Origin: Ailanthus altissimus
Taxonomy: Eukaryota; Streptophyta; Magnoliopsida; Sapindales; Simaroubaceae
Reading direction: 5' to 3'
Length of the DNA stretch: 64,000 nt
Assembly: GCA_946807835.1 (NCBI GenBank)
Contig: OX327711.1
Location: forward strand, 11,443,501-11,507,500
A model generated the notes under the pieces. That model made no database searches and had not been told where the DNA came from. It saw only the letters and a list, made by a program, of their open reading frames with translations. A program made the translations under genes and the position numbers. Positions 47,011 through 58,415 of the stretch are shown here, one piece after another (the first letter of the stretch is position 1; every line of letters begins with the position of its first letter).

Positions 47011-49872
47011 TCTTTAGTTTTTCCTTTTTTTAGCTAATGTTCCAACGAGACTTGCCAAATTCTTAACAGCTGGCCCTTGTAGTGAGCATAGAACTTTGAT
47101 ACATGCTGCCATCTACTGCTGTGCCTTTGCTGGCAGTCGTGCTTCCATTAGATTCCATTGGTTTCCCGTTCCAAGTAAACAGTCGACCAAAGTTATCCGA
47201 CCTTTGCTGAATTCGTTGATCTGATTAGCTCTTCCATGACTCTGTCGTTCATAGATAGAATTTTGTTAAACTGTGACGAGGCTTCGCTAGGCACCGCCAC
47301 CCATGTCCCCTCTAACAAGACTATGGAACCTATTGTTGATGCAAACCACCATTGGGCTTATTGCCTTTTCTTTTTTAGCAGCATTTGTTCACTGGTAGTA
47401 GCTCTTAGCTCAAATCTAGTGTCGAGAAATTACTAGCGACACTCAAGCTTTCCTTGACTACGACTTAGATTCTAATTGTTATATTTTTTATTGTTGTGAG
47501 ATTGTGTTGTGTTAGCTTTATTATTGATAGTTGAAGTGTTAAATGGTTAATTATTGTACTTAGGGGTGGTTGGTAGTGATAATATGGCAATGTAAATTAT
47601 TTTTCAACAATAATTTTTATCGTTTCAATGTGATGTTGTTTTGTCCCTATTATGTAAGGGAATAACTTCCTGCATTTAATAGGGATAGAAATACTAATTA
47701 TAAGGATGATCGCTTATAATGAAGTTATATAATTTTTTTTTAATAAGAGAGTGTTAAGTTCAGACTTATCTCATTAAAATTACATTGCGTAAAATTTTAA
47801 TAATCTATCTAATTCTATATCAACAATATTTTAATCAATATTATTACACTTGTTAATGAATTTTATTTAAAAAAAAACACTAAACAACTTACCTTTTTTT
47901 CCACAAAACAAAAAACAACGTACCCCTCTCCAAACAACATACCACCCTTTCTTTTTTCAATGATAAACAATGAATTATATATAAACAATGAATTATATCC
48001 CCAATACTTTTCCTACTTTCACCCACTTTATAATCATGAAAAAGTACAAAGATAAGGCTCTTCTATGTGTCATATTTGCATCTTTGCCGCTATTTTTTTA
48101 CTGAAAAGCTAGAAGCCTAAATTTAAAAGTTTCTTCCAAAGTTAAACATGGCGGTCTAGAGTTAGAGACATACTTGTTCAATAAAATTTTATTATATACG
48201 CATTTATTTTAAATATAATGTGGAACTGTTATGTCAATGATACAGAATATATATAATTCCTTTAATTCAATAAATTTTTGTTATATATGTATATGTAGTT
48301 AAACTAATGTGGTACTACTCTATCAATAGCACAACACTAACATTTATTTTGATATATCTCATTAATTTTTTTAAAATTTTCACCTCCTCAATAATTACAT
48401 ACCGTGTTAATTTGCATAAGAAAATTATTATAAAAAAAAAGCATAATTTCATTCAACAAATAGAACAAGAACAAGGCTGGAGCAAGGTATAAATCTCCAT
48501 TATCAAAATCGTTTATCCAATTAAAACACTGAAAAATTTGCAAAAATTAATCTCTTACAACCTGATATCTTCTATTTTTGAGTCACACACTCTTTAAATT
48601 TGAAGAAATCTACATAAAAAAAAAATACAAACAAAGAAAAAAAGTACCACAATCTACTACGGATTAAAAGCCCGATGGAGCAACTTCAATCTTTCTTCAC
48701 ATAAAATGAAAGGAGAAAATTAAAGAAAGGAGAAAAAGTCAAAAAGAGTCTAGACAAAGAGTCTCTAAAATTTCTCTTTCCAACGAACAAAAATTGTCAT
48801 TTAAAACTTTAGGAATAAGAGACATTTTTTTTTTAAAGTTCAACGATAATATTATTGATAAAATTATTAATATTATAATATAATTTTTTTAATATAAAAT
48901 TAAAAATTATTAAAACGTTACATAAAAATAAAATAAATTTATTATGATTCAATTAAACTTATAATTTTTTTTAGAGAGAATATATTAACTCTTTAATAAA
49001 AATTACTACCTCTAAATAAAAAAATCTATCATTTCATAAGAGGAAATACATATCCTCTTGTAGGAGAGATCACTTACTTTTTTTTTGTATAAAGAACAAC
49101 TTACTCTCTCGTAAAATAGAATAAACTACTCTTACATAAAAAGGATAAAAAATTTTTCACACGTGACAAAACACACCAAACTATTATAACAATTAAATAT
49201 TAATCTAACACTACCATTACAATCATAAACAAAGCTGATAGCAAGATAAAAGCTTTATCCAAACAAAGACTCGTTCAAGGATGAAGTGTCGTCGAAAAAG
49301 AGTGGGTCGAGCACTGTTGACATTAGCTGCTACCCGACGGTGGATACAACGACGATTGGTGGTGAGTGTTAGAAAGTTGTTATTTGGATGGATGTCCAAC
49401 AACGTCGGTGGGCTGAAATCTGTGGTCGGCAATTCATCTGTGCGTCGTAAAAGTTACGCACGGAGGCAAAAATTGAAGTGCTGCTCGCCAATGAGCCCGA
49501 GGCTTAAGGGGTGGTGGTTGTGCTCCGTTTGTTCGCCAAAAATTGAAGAAAAAAAATAAAAAGTAAAAATAAAAAAAGAAATACAGAACGAAGAGAAAGA
49601 GAGGGTTGTTGTCAAAGCCCCCTCTCTGACAGAGATTTGATTTTTAGAGAGCGAGGTGGATGATAAAACTTTAAAATGTTACTGGTGGAGGTTTTTTTTT
49701 TTCTCAATAAAAATAATAGAGAAATTTATATAAGATCATTTGTGAAAAACTTTAAACATGTGACAAAATTTTACTGAAAAAACATACTAAAAACCATCCT
49801 CATCTTAGAGAAACTAAATGTACAGCAAGCACCTGCAAAAGGTTATTGTGTTCCTAAAAAGTACAGCTTATA
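47011..49872. other. Intergenic DNA between the CACTA element and the PPR pseudogene
   Basis: No supported gene. 47236-47433 has a 66-codon frame (MTLSFIDRILLNCDEASLGT...) of unknown origin in a locally GC-richer patch (47040-47460) that may be an old gene fragment. 49281-49556 has a 92-codon Arg-rich frame without a recognised domain; both strands are open there, and a purine-rich GAGAGAG tract follows, so it is doubtful. The rest is AT-rich. Confidence 0.4.
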
Positions 49873-50659
49873 ATGCTAGACTTCATGATCAAATCCTCAC
49901 CCAAACCATCACCAATGCCCTCACCGACATGGAACAGCATTCTCAGAGCCTACTTCAAGAGCCCCACATCAATTAAAGCCGCTCTCATTTACAACCACTT
50001 CTTCATTAATGAAAGCTGGAATGATCTAGATAACTACACCTACCCGGCTCTATTCAAAGCTTGTTCTTGATCTAGATAACTACACCTACCCGGCTCTATT
50101 CAAAGCTTGTTCTTGCATGTTTTTCTCTACCAAAGGAAAAGAATTACATGCCCATGTCATAAAATTGGTCTTGATCGTGATTTTTACGGGGGCGAATTTC
50201 TTATTAATTTTTATGGATGCATGGAAAATTACCCGATGCACGTCTTTTGTTCGACAAAATGCCTTACAAAGACGTAGGCAGCTGGAATACAATTATGAGT
50301 ATTTATAATGACAGTTCTTATTTTCGGGAAGTGTTAATTTTGTTCAAAAGATTGATGCTTGAAGAAATTAAAGCTGATAAAAGCACATTCGTCATCCTGT
50401 TCTCAGCTTGTGCACGGTTAGAGAATGCTTGTTGAATTCGGAGAATGCGTTGTTGGGAATGTACGCAAAGTGTAAAGATATGGATGACGCGTTAAGACTG
50501 TTTGATGAAATTGGTTCTAGGAGAATGTAGTGTCATATAACATTTTGATTAATGGGTATATTGAAATGGAGTTATGAGAATTAGCTCGTGAAGTATTTGA
50601 TAAGCTTGTTGACAAAGACCTGGTTTTTATGGAATTCAATGATGAATGGATATGTTAAG
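49873..50659 (+). pseudogene. PPR protein pseudogene, 5' part
   Basis: Reads PSPTWNSILRAYFKSPTSIK, then NYTYPALFKACS. It continues (after frame changes) with KGKELHAHVIKL, ARLLFDKMPYKDVGSWNTIM, REVLILFKRLMLEEIKADKS, a NALLGMYAKCKDMDDALRLF segment near 50445-50510, and finally AREVFDKLVDKDLV with WNSMMNGYVK in a shifted frame at 50580-50659. These are PLS-type pentatricopeptide repeats, as in plant proteins that bind single-stranded RNA in organelles. Breaks seen: a 46-bp tandem duplication at 50022-50113, several frameshifts, an in-frame TAG near 50528, and the 7-kb retroelement insertion at 50660. The 3' part is at 57624. Confidence 0.85.
50022..50113 (+). repeat. Perfect 46-bp tandem duplication in the PPR pseudogene
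   Basis: TGATCTAGATAACTACACC... is repeated exactly at 50022-50067 and 50068-50113. The unit length is not a multiple of three, so it shifts the frame after NYTYPALFKACS. The perfect identity suggests a recent event. Confidence 0.95.
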
Positions 50660-51200
50660 TGTCACAGATCTTTTGAGAACCGTATGGCTTTAGACGCATT
50701 GCGTGCTAAACAATCGAGAAAATCACACAAAGAAGAAAAGAAACACGTATATTAACTATTTGAAAGAATACTCTCTATATTGTTGAAGAGAAATACAAGC
50801 TATGAGATGATTTGTACAAGTGAGAGTCTTCCTTTTATATACTACGAAGAGAAATACAAGTTATGAAATGATTTGTACAAGTAAAGGTCTTCCATTTATA
50901 TACTAACAGCCCTATACAATCGATGGCTGAGATCTAAATGATCTAACGGTGTACATACAAGATGGAATAATATGCTTTAGAATATTGCTAGATGTCATCA
51001 CATATTCTATGTAATATTTTTTTCCTAATTAGGGTTAACAATCCTAATAAGTCACGGGCTTGACCCGGTTTTTCACCCATGTCAGCGGGTCTTCTAAAAA
51101 CTTCGACCTGCAATCCATTCTAGCAGCCCTTAAGGCCTCTAGGAGATTTTGTCGCGCACTAAGCGTTCGAGAAAATGCTTGAAAACACTTAGGCGTGATA
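50660..51200 (-). repeat. 3' LTR of element A
   Basis: Plus-strand text runs from TGTCACAGATC to GGCGTGATA. It is collinear with 53754-54223. It contains a 61-bp tandem duplication (50785-50845 and 50846-50905) that the other LTR lacks, which accounts for most of the length difference. The purine tract GGTGAGAGAGAA (minus strand) adjoins at about 51201-51212. Confidence 0.8.
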
Positions 51201-51499
51201 TTCTCTCTCACCAAATGCACGCGACGCCCCTCGTCGCGCCTTCACTGGAAACTGCACTCCTCGTTCTTCAATCTGCCGATGTATGCTCTCGTATTTTTAG
51301 TGTGCTCCAATATCGGATACCTATTTCCACTTAACAAAGTACTCACGCCTTGGAGGTGAATTTTCTCTCTGCACCGTCCGTCACTCATGAATGAGTCTCA
51401 CTCATTTGTCGTCCCATGTGGAAATTCCTAAAGGTCCCTGTTTCTGCATTGTGTCTTCCGTACCCCTCGGTATAGCTTCAGACAGCTCTCGGGAAACAC

Positions 51500-53726
51500 C
51501 GGATGCAGTTGTTATCTCGAAGGTATCCTTATCTTATGCGAGACGTTGCCAACCCTCTTAGCAACAGAAAATAACCCCTCGTCGCTACGATCAAGGCCCT
51601 TGTGAAGTGGACGTGTTGTCTTGTGTTATGGTGGAAGTATCGTCTCTATCACTAAGTTCCACGCACGATGTTTGACATGCCGCTGCTTGTCTCTACCCCA
51701 CTTCTTATATTGAAAGTGCACACCATGTGATGCCTTATGTTGTTGAGTGACACCCATACTTAGCAACTCTTTGAGCTGCCCCTTGCAACTTATCTAATTC
51801 CAATTGAAGCATTTGTACTGTAGTTAGAAGCGTAAACCCCAGCTCCAACTATTTCTTATGCTCGGTATCACTTTGATGTGGTTGCACCTGTGGTATGTTA
51901 GTTAGCACGACCCCCTTGTGCTCCTCGAGCACTTCCGCAATCCTCGTTGGTAGCTTACCCTCGCCCCTTGTCGCTTTATCATTCATCTCTCTCATTATGG
52001 CTGGATGTGCTTCTCTTTTACTCCCAGCAATTCCCATTAGTTGAATGGTGGAAAATATTTTAGTATTGGCTTTCGGCTGAGATTGCCCACCCTTGAGCTT
52101 GTCTACCGTCGGTATCATATAAGGCCCTCCTTACATGATGCACACGTAATCGTGTCGAGAAAGCGGCACTACGTCGTACTTCCTTAAGAACTCCATACCT
52201 AACACCACATCAAAAATCATCAAGAGGTGCTACAAAGAAATTTACCTCGCCGCGCCATTTACCTAGGTGGATATCGACCCCTCGAACCACCCCATCTAAT
52301 GGCTTGGCCGCAGCATTTACCGATTTGAGGAATCCTTCATCTTTCTCCACATAAAGTCCCAAGGCTTTACTTCCGCACGCTCGATGAAGTTGTGCTTTGT
52401 GCCCGTATCTATCAGCACTTAAGTTTTTATGCAATTGATGTAGGCTTCAATATACATGAGCACCTTTTTCGTTAATATGCTGGCACTCTGCTTGGCTTTT
52501 ATTGTGTTGAGCAACTGCAAACACCTCATTTGATCCTGCTCGCAAGCCTCATGCGCCGTAACCATTATGTTGAGAGCTTTCTTCTTTAGACAGTCCTTGA
52601 CCCAGTGATCCTTATCGCAAAGGAAGTAGTTTGTCTTCGGTTCATTACCTCTATGACTGTTGCGCTTCTGCTTTTCCCATTTGGGCGGCATAGTCTTCTC
52701 CTCCTCGTCCTCCGAAGGATGAAAGTCCTTGGAGACCCTACCTTTGCTGTGATAACATCTCGAATGTTTGGACTTCTCTGTGTCACCCTTGCAGTAATCC
52801 ATGAGCGTTTCTGCTAATGTCAGAGCGTCGAGTATTCTTGTTGCCCCGCACCACTTTAATTCATTTGACGCCCATGTCTGCAACCCATCTAAGAAATTAA
52901 ACAGCAAGTCCTCCTCGTTCATGTTAAAAATCTAGAGTATTAACAAGGAGTACTCCTCGACGTACTCGCTAATGGACTTAGTTTGTTTCAATTCCTTTAA
53001 CCATTTTCAAGCGTCATGCACCATATTTTTTGGATTTAACTAGCGCTTTAGCTTCTGTTGTAATTCTGCCCAGGTGTTGATTGTGCAGGTACCCTTGCGT
53101 ATCTCCTCGCTTTTTATGCACCACCATAGAATTACATGATCGGAAAGATATAAGGTTGCGGTATTTACCTTGTCTTCGTCCTTTACGCCCATGGCATCGA
53201 ACTATCTTTCCGTTTGCCAAAAGTAATTGTCGAGCTCCTTGGCGTTCCGTTTACCGCTGAACTCCTTCGGTTTAGGAGCCTCAACTCTTAGTGCCCCTTG
53301 AGCAGCAATAGACCCATTCGCCACTGCTCGCTTACACAACACCACGTCCTCTTTGACAGCGTCAAACCCTCTATGCAGCTCCTCCACTTGGGCTTGAATT
53401 TTGTCAATGGTGGCGTATACCTTCTCTTGAAAAGCCTTGACCCAGTCACACTGCTGATCAACGTAACTCTCGATGGATGTGTTGATGAGGGAGCGCGGCT
53501 CATCATTTTTAGTGTTGAGTCCCACCTCGAGCTTCTCTACTTGCTGTTCCAACTCTCCAAGATGATCCATTGCCTTTCTCACAGCGCCACCGAGTGTTTT
53601 CACCATGTTCTCCAACTCATGGCCTGGATTGACAGACTTGTCGCGAGGTACACTTCTGTGCCTCTTAGATTTAGGGTCCCTACCCCTCTCTTCAGGCAAA
53701 TCTGGCAGAGTTGCATCTTTCCCCAT
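51500..53726 (-). pseudogene. gag: gag-protease gene of element A
   Basis: On the minus strand it starts MGKDATLPDLPEERGRDPKS just inside the primer-binding site. Residues 60-150 form a coiled coil (LGELEQQVEKLEVGL; VYATIDKIQAQVEELHRGF), then EAPKPKEFSGKRNAKELDNY begins the capsid domain, continuing as NMNEEDLLFNFLDGLQTWAS and LTLAETLMDYCKG. A knuckle-like YFLCDKDHWVKDCLKK follows, with its first Cys replaced by Tyr. The protease has an intact VLIDTGTKHNF motif (about 52390-52430) and LGLYVEKDEGFLKSVNA, then HLGKWRGEVNFFVAPLDDF. Past 51849 only a stub of the RT N-terminus and a remnant of the integrase C-terminus (RPLHKGLD, VAKRVGNVSHK) remain. Stops and frameshifts break it. Confidence 0.8.
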
Positions 53727-53738
53727 CTTCCTTGAACT

Positions 53739-53750
53739 CGCTCTGATATC
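53739..53750 (-). other. Primer-binding site of element A
   Basis: The minus strand reads TGATATCAGAGC, one base off the TGGTATCAGAGC initiator-Met tRNA site, three bases inside the 5' LTR. Confidence 0.7.
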
Positions 53751-53753
53751 AAA

Positions 53754-54223
53754 TGTCATAGACCTTTCGAGAACCGTGCGACCTTAAATACATTGCATGC
53801 TACACAGCTGAAAAAATCACACAAAGAATAGAAGAAACACACATACTAACTGTTTGAAAGAATGTTCTCTATATTGCTGAAGAGAAACACAAGCTATGAG
53901 ATGATTTATACAAGTGATGGTCTCTCTTTTATATACTAATAGCTCTATACAATCTACAGCTGAGATCTAAATGATCTAACGGTGTACATACAAGATGAAA
54001 TAATATGCTCTAGAATATTCCTAAATGCCATCACATATTCTATAGAATATTTCTTTCCTAATTGGAGTTAACAACCCTAATAAGTCGCGGGCTTGACCCA
54101 GTTCTTTACCCATATCAGCAAGTCTTCTAGAAGCTCCAGCCCGTGATCGTTCCAGCAGCTCTTAAGTCCTCTATGAGGCTTTATCGCGCACTAAGTGTTT
54201 GAAGACATGCTTGAGAACACTTG
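53754..54223 (-). repeat. 5' LTR of element A, truncated at the junction with B
   Basis: Collinear with 50660-51200 without the 61-bp duplication. The last ten or so bases (GGCGTGATA in the other copy) are missing, and the sequence passes at ACACTTG directly into the TGTCACGCC start of element B. Confidence 0.75.
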
Positions 54224-54728
54224 TGTCACGCCCCAAATATTCTTAAGCAATTACTCGAACATTTGGCACATGACAAGATCACCAAGAGAGTGTTTGGCCC
54301 ATTATGTGTTACATGGGCTAGAGTTTTTAGAAGGCCCAATTGATTTGGGTTAATGCCACATGTATGTGGTAGGTGATAGAATATTCTAGAGATGGCATAT
54401 TCTTTGGGATTGTGGTAGGTGACATCTTTAGAATATTCCTTTGTATATTCCTTTCTTTAGATGTGGATCGTTAGATTAGATGAATCCTAGCCGTCCATTA
54501 TATATAGCTTTAGATAGAGCTCTCATTTGAGCAAATCATCCTTTAAACACTCAAGAGTTGTATTTCTATAGCTTTGTAATCTCTCTTTAGTAATAATATA
54601 CGAGAGCATTCTTTCAAACACTTAGTGTGCATCTTCTTTATCTCTTTCTTTAGATAATTAGTCTTGTAAGCTGCTTAGCACTTGCAAAGTGTCTAAGGCT
54701 GTGCAGGTTCGAGAAATAGTCCGTGACA
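54224..54728 (+). repeat. 5' LTR of element B
   Basis: Starts TGTCACGCCCC and ends GTCCGTGACA. A TATA-like TATATATAGC lies near 54500. The part from about 54369 onward is collinear with the 3' LTR. It is also distantly similar to the LTRs of element A (shared order: AATATTCTA, TTAGAT, TTGTATTTCT, GAGCATTCTTTCAAA, CTTAGCAC, GTCTAAGG). Confidence 0.85.
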
Positions 54729-54730
54729 AG

Positions 54731-54742
54731 TGGTATCAGAGC
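54731..54742 (+). other. Primer-binding site of element B
   Basis: TGGTATCAGAGC, two bases after the LTR, is the exact initiator-Met tRNA-complementary site used by many plant Ty3 and Ty1 elements. Confidence 0.85.
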
Positions 54743-54755
54743 GGGTTTAAAGAAG

Positions 54756-57236
54756 ATGGTGAAGGAAATTATTGGATCATTTAAGATTACCGAAGGGAAG
54801 GGTAGAGACCCCAAAGTTAAGAGACATGGGAGTGTTTCACTAGAAAAGTTCGTTGATCCGAACCATGAACCAGAGGACATGGTTATAAAGCTCGGTGGTG
54901 TTGTGAGCAAGGCGGCGGATTGCCTTGGAGAGTTGGAGGAGCAAGTCGAGAATCTCGAGGTAGGCCTCGATACTCAGGGGGACGAGCTACGTCCCTCATC
55001 AAAAGCTCAATTGACGAGTATGCTGACAAGCAACAAAACTGGATCAAGGATTTTCAGGAAAAGGTCTACAATACCATGGACAAAGTTCAAGCCCAAGTGG
55101 AAGAGCTGCGTAAAGGGTTTGAAGCTGTCAAAGAGGACGTGACGCTGTGTAAGCGAGCGGTCACTAATGGCGTAGCTACTCAAAGTGCGGTAGTTGCACC
55201 AAAGGTTGAAGCCCCTAAACTCAAGGAGTTTAGCGACAAGCGGGGTGCCAAGGAGCTTGACAACTTCTTTTGGAAAATGGAGAAGTACTTCGATGTTATG
55301 GGCGTGCAAGACGAACATAAGGTAAGTACCGCTACTTTATACCTTTTCGATCATGCAATTCTGTAATAGCGTAGGAAAAGCGAGAAGATTCGCAAGGATA
55401 CCCGCACTATAAACACTTGGGAAGAGTTGCAATGAGAATTGATGCGTCAATTCTATTCAGAGAATGTGGCGCATAATGCTCGCAAGTGGTTGAAGGAGTT
55501 GAAATAAATGAAGTCCATTAGGGAGTAAGTGGAGGCGTACTATTTGTTGATGTTACAAATTCACAACATAAATGAGGATGACTTGTTGTTCAATTTGCTG
55601 GATGGGTTACAAACATGGGCTATCAATGAGTTGAAGTGGTGTGGAGTGCAGAATATATCCAACACCCTTACAATGATAGAGACGCTCATGAATTACTGCA
55701 AGGGAGAAACGAGTAAGTCCAAGAATCCTTAACCCAAGTACAACAACGGTGGGGAAGCCAAGGAGTTTCAACCTCTAGAAGACAATGAGGAGAGAGGCAA
55801 ACCGCCTGAGTGGAAGGAGCAAAAACACAACGACCATAGAGGTAATGGTCTGAAGTCAAGCTATTTCCTTTGCGACGGGGATCATTAAGTGAAGGACTGT
55901 CCGAAGAAGAAGGCTTTCAATGCAATATACGAGGCATAAGATGAGGGCGGACAAAGCCGTATGGGTTGTATGTAGCTGTTCAATTTTCTCAAAGCCAAAT
56001 GATGTGTAGATGCACCAACGGGAACAATGTTTATGTACAGTGAAGCCTATGTCAATTGCATCAAGACTCAAGTATTGGTTCATACGGGCGTTACACATAA
56101 CTTCATTAAGCGTGGGGAAGCGGAGTGCTTGAGCCTTTATGTGGAGAAAGGAGAAGGATACCTCAAGTCTGTGAATGCGAGAGCCAAGCCGCTGGATGAG
56201 GTGGTTCAAGGAGCCGAAATCCACCTAGGTAAATGGCACGGCGAGGTAAAATTTTTGGTAGCACCTCTCGATGATTATGATGTGGTGCTAGGTATGGAGC
56301 TCTTGCGGCAATACAATGTGGTGCTACTTCCTCAATACAACTACATGTGTATTTTGGACGGAGGACCTTAAATGATACCGACGGTAGACAAGCCTATGGG
56401 TGGACGATCCAAGCCAAATGCCAAAGTCCTTTCCGCAATGCAACTAAGGGTAGATGCTGAGCGCAAGGGCGAGTTACTTCCAACCACAACAACATGGATG
56501 GATGATGTGGCAAATGAGGGCGAGGATGAAATACCGAAAGACATTGTGAAAGTGCTCGGGGAGCACAATGGGGTCAAGCCTACTCCCTTATCGGAAGAAC
56601 CGCCTTCAAGAGGAGTAATTGAGGGCAAGTTGGAGCTTGAGATTACGCTTCCAACTATGGTGCCGATGCCGCCATCGGAGATGGGAGAGTTGCGGAGGTG
56701 GCTCAAGGAATTGACAGATGTGGGTGTCATCCAACACTCTAAGGCGTCACATGATTTGCATTTGCAGCACAAAGAGTGAGTCAAAGACAAGCAGCGGTGT
56801 GTCAAGCATGGTGCGAAGGACTTGGTGATGGAGACGAGACTTCCACCACAACGTAAGTCAGCACGCCCACTTCACAAGGTCCTTGATCATGGAGACGAGG
56901 GGCAAAGGGTTATTGCCAAGAGAGTTGGCAACGTCTCTCACAAGGTGGGGATAACTTTGAGACAGTGGCAATGGCTACATCAAGTGCATTCCGCAAGCTG
57001 TTGAAAACATTACTGTGGAGGTACGGAAGACGCAGAGTTTGAGCCACACAACCGGGAACCTATGGGGATTTCCACATGCTATGACAAAGAGGAGGAACTC
57101 AGAACGAGCCTTGAATACTTTGTTGAGTGAAAAGGGTTGCCCGATGGGAGAACACACTTGGAGCACGAGAGCGTACAATCAAAGTTTGAAGAACAGGGTG
57201 CACAAGTTCCAGCGAAGTGTATTTGGCATGCGATAA
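54756..57236 (+). pseudogene. gag: gag-protease gene of element B with chromodomain remnant
   Basis: Starts MVKEIIGSFKITEGKGRDPK, parallel to element A. The coiled coil (LGELEEQVENLEVGL; VYNTMDKVQAQVEELRKGF), capsid start (EAPKLKEFSDKRGAKELDNF), INEDDLLFNLLDGLQTWAIN, the Tyr-variant knuckle (SYFLCDGDH) and protease (VLVHTGVTHNFI, with His in place of the catalytic Asp; then DDYDVVLGMELL) follow in order. At 56690-56780 a stub like the RT N-terminus (LRRWLKELTDVGVIQHSKAS) joins directly to integrase C-terminal text (DLVMETRLPPQ, RPLHKVLD, VAKRVGNVSHK in mixed frames). Near 57090-57200 one frame resembles a chromodomain (LEYFV, KGLPDGRTHLEHESV). Frameshifts near 54990 and stops at 55365 and elsewhere make it dead. 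Confidence 0.8.
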
Positions 57237-57257
57237 AACCACCAAGAGGGTAGGTGA

Positions 57258-57623
57258 GAGAATATTCTAGAGATGGCATATTCATTAGGATATTCTTGTA
57301 GTAGGTAACATCTTTGAAATATTCTTTTATATATTTCTTTCTTTAGATGTAGACTGTTAAATTAGATGAATCCTAACTGTCCATTGTATATGGCTTTAGT
57401 TATAAATAGATGGAGCTCTTATTTGAGTAAATAATCCTCCAAATACTCAAGAGTTGTATTTCTATAGTTTTATAATATCTCTTTAGTAATAATATATGAG
57501 AGCATTCTCTCAAACATTTTGTGTGCATCTTTTTCATCTCTTTCTTTGAATAATTGATTTTGTAGGCTGCTTAACACTTAAAAAGTGTCTAAGGCCGTGC
57601 GGGTTCGAGATATAATTTGTGCA
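57258..57623 (+). repeat. 3' LTR of element B, 5' part missing
   Basis: GAGAATATTCTAGAGATGGC onward is collinear with the 5' LTR from about 54369. The first ~145 bases of the 5' LTR have no counterpart. A TATA-like TTATAAATAGA is at about 57398. The end reads TTTGTGCA where the 5' LTR has CCGTGACA. Confidence 0.8.
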
Positions 57624-58415
57624 TAAAGCAAAGCTGCCAAAGGAGGCTTTAGAACTTTTCAAGAAATTGGTTGATGAGGGGGAGGAAGCCAGATGAAAAA
57701 ACAATGGTTATTGTGCGTTCAGCTTGCGCTAGTTTATCAGATCTCCAATGTGTTAGGCTAGTTCATCAATTTATCTTGCAAAACAACACAAGGCAAGATG
57801 TTTTTCTGAAAACAGCTCTTATCGATAGTATTCAAAGTGTGGGAGTCTGGACTCTGGAGGAACCCTTGTTTACATTTCACAAAATGGTTTGCAAAGATGT
57901 TGTCACTTGTACAACAATGATTGAGGGGCTGGGGAATTATGGATCCGGGAAAGAAGCTTTGTGCACTTTAAATCAGATGGAAAGACAAGGGATCATGCCA
58001 AATGAAGCAACACTTGTTTCTGTAATAGCGGCATGCAGTCATAGTTACTGAAGCCTGCCAATTGTTCAGGAGAATGGCGGAAGTTTACAAAATTCAACCA
58101 AAGATCGAGCACTTTGCTTGTCTAGTTGATCTTTTGAGCAGAGCAGGGCTGTTGCATCAGGCAGAGGAGTTCATCAAAATTGTGCCAGCTGAGAACAAGT
58201 TCATAGCTTATAAAACTCTATTAAGTCCTTGCGTTAAATATTCAGAATTTGGTCTTGGAGAGAAGATTGCAAATAATATGATCAAGTTGAATCGCCAGAG
58301 ACATGCGGCCTATGTCCTTTTATCCAACTTCTATGCTATAGAAGGTCAATGGAGTGAAGTTGCAGAGGCAAGAAGAAATATGTTCCACATCAGCTGCAAA
58401 CCTTTTTCATATTAA
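57624..58415 (+). pseudogene. PPR protein pseudogene, 3' part (E domain)
   Basis: Directly after the retroelement the frame AAGCTGCCAAAGGAGGCT reads KLPKEALELFKKLVD, the helix that follows NGYVK of the 5' part. Then GRKPDEKTMVIVRSACASLS, LQCVRLVHQFILQNNTRQDV and DVVTCTTMIEGLGNYGSGKE follow, with ALCTLNQMERQGIMPNEATL after that. A stop at 58049 and a frame change lead to MFRRMAEVYKIQPKIEHFAC, LVDLLSRAGLLHQAEEFIKI and AAYVLLSNFYAIEGQWSEVA, then EARRNM, the E/E+ motif region of PLS-class editing-type PPR proteins. The protein ends at 58415 shortly after the E domain; no DYW domain follows. Its stop codon faces that of the convergent gene, 371 bases away. Confidence 0.85.

Larger units (their letters stand above)
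50660..57623. mobile_element. Head-to-head pair of gag/protease-only Ty3 elements in the PPR gene
   Basis: Element A (50660-54223, minus) and element B (54224-57623, plus) meet at their 5' LTRs. The outer ends, TGTCACAG at 50660 and TTTGTGCA at 57623, are the 3' LTR ends of A and B. TAAG precedes and TAAAG follows the whole block, so it looks flanked by one target duplication with one base lost on the left. Joining the flanks across TAAAG restores a PPR reading (…NGYVK then AKLPKEALELFKK). Neither element contains reverse transcriptase or an integrase core. Both belong to related families by gag and LTR similarity. Confidence 0.75.

Noticed and set aside
49281..49556. 92-codon Arg-rich frame considered as a small gene
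   Set aside because: Open on both strands, no recognisable domain, no promoter or neighbour support.
53298..53735. 145-codon plus-strand frame
   Set aside because: It is antisense to the gag gene of element A, which has the recognisable domains on the minus strand.
56368..56805. 145-codon minus-strand frame
   Set aside because: Antisense to the protease-to-RT linker of element B.
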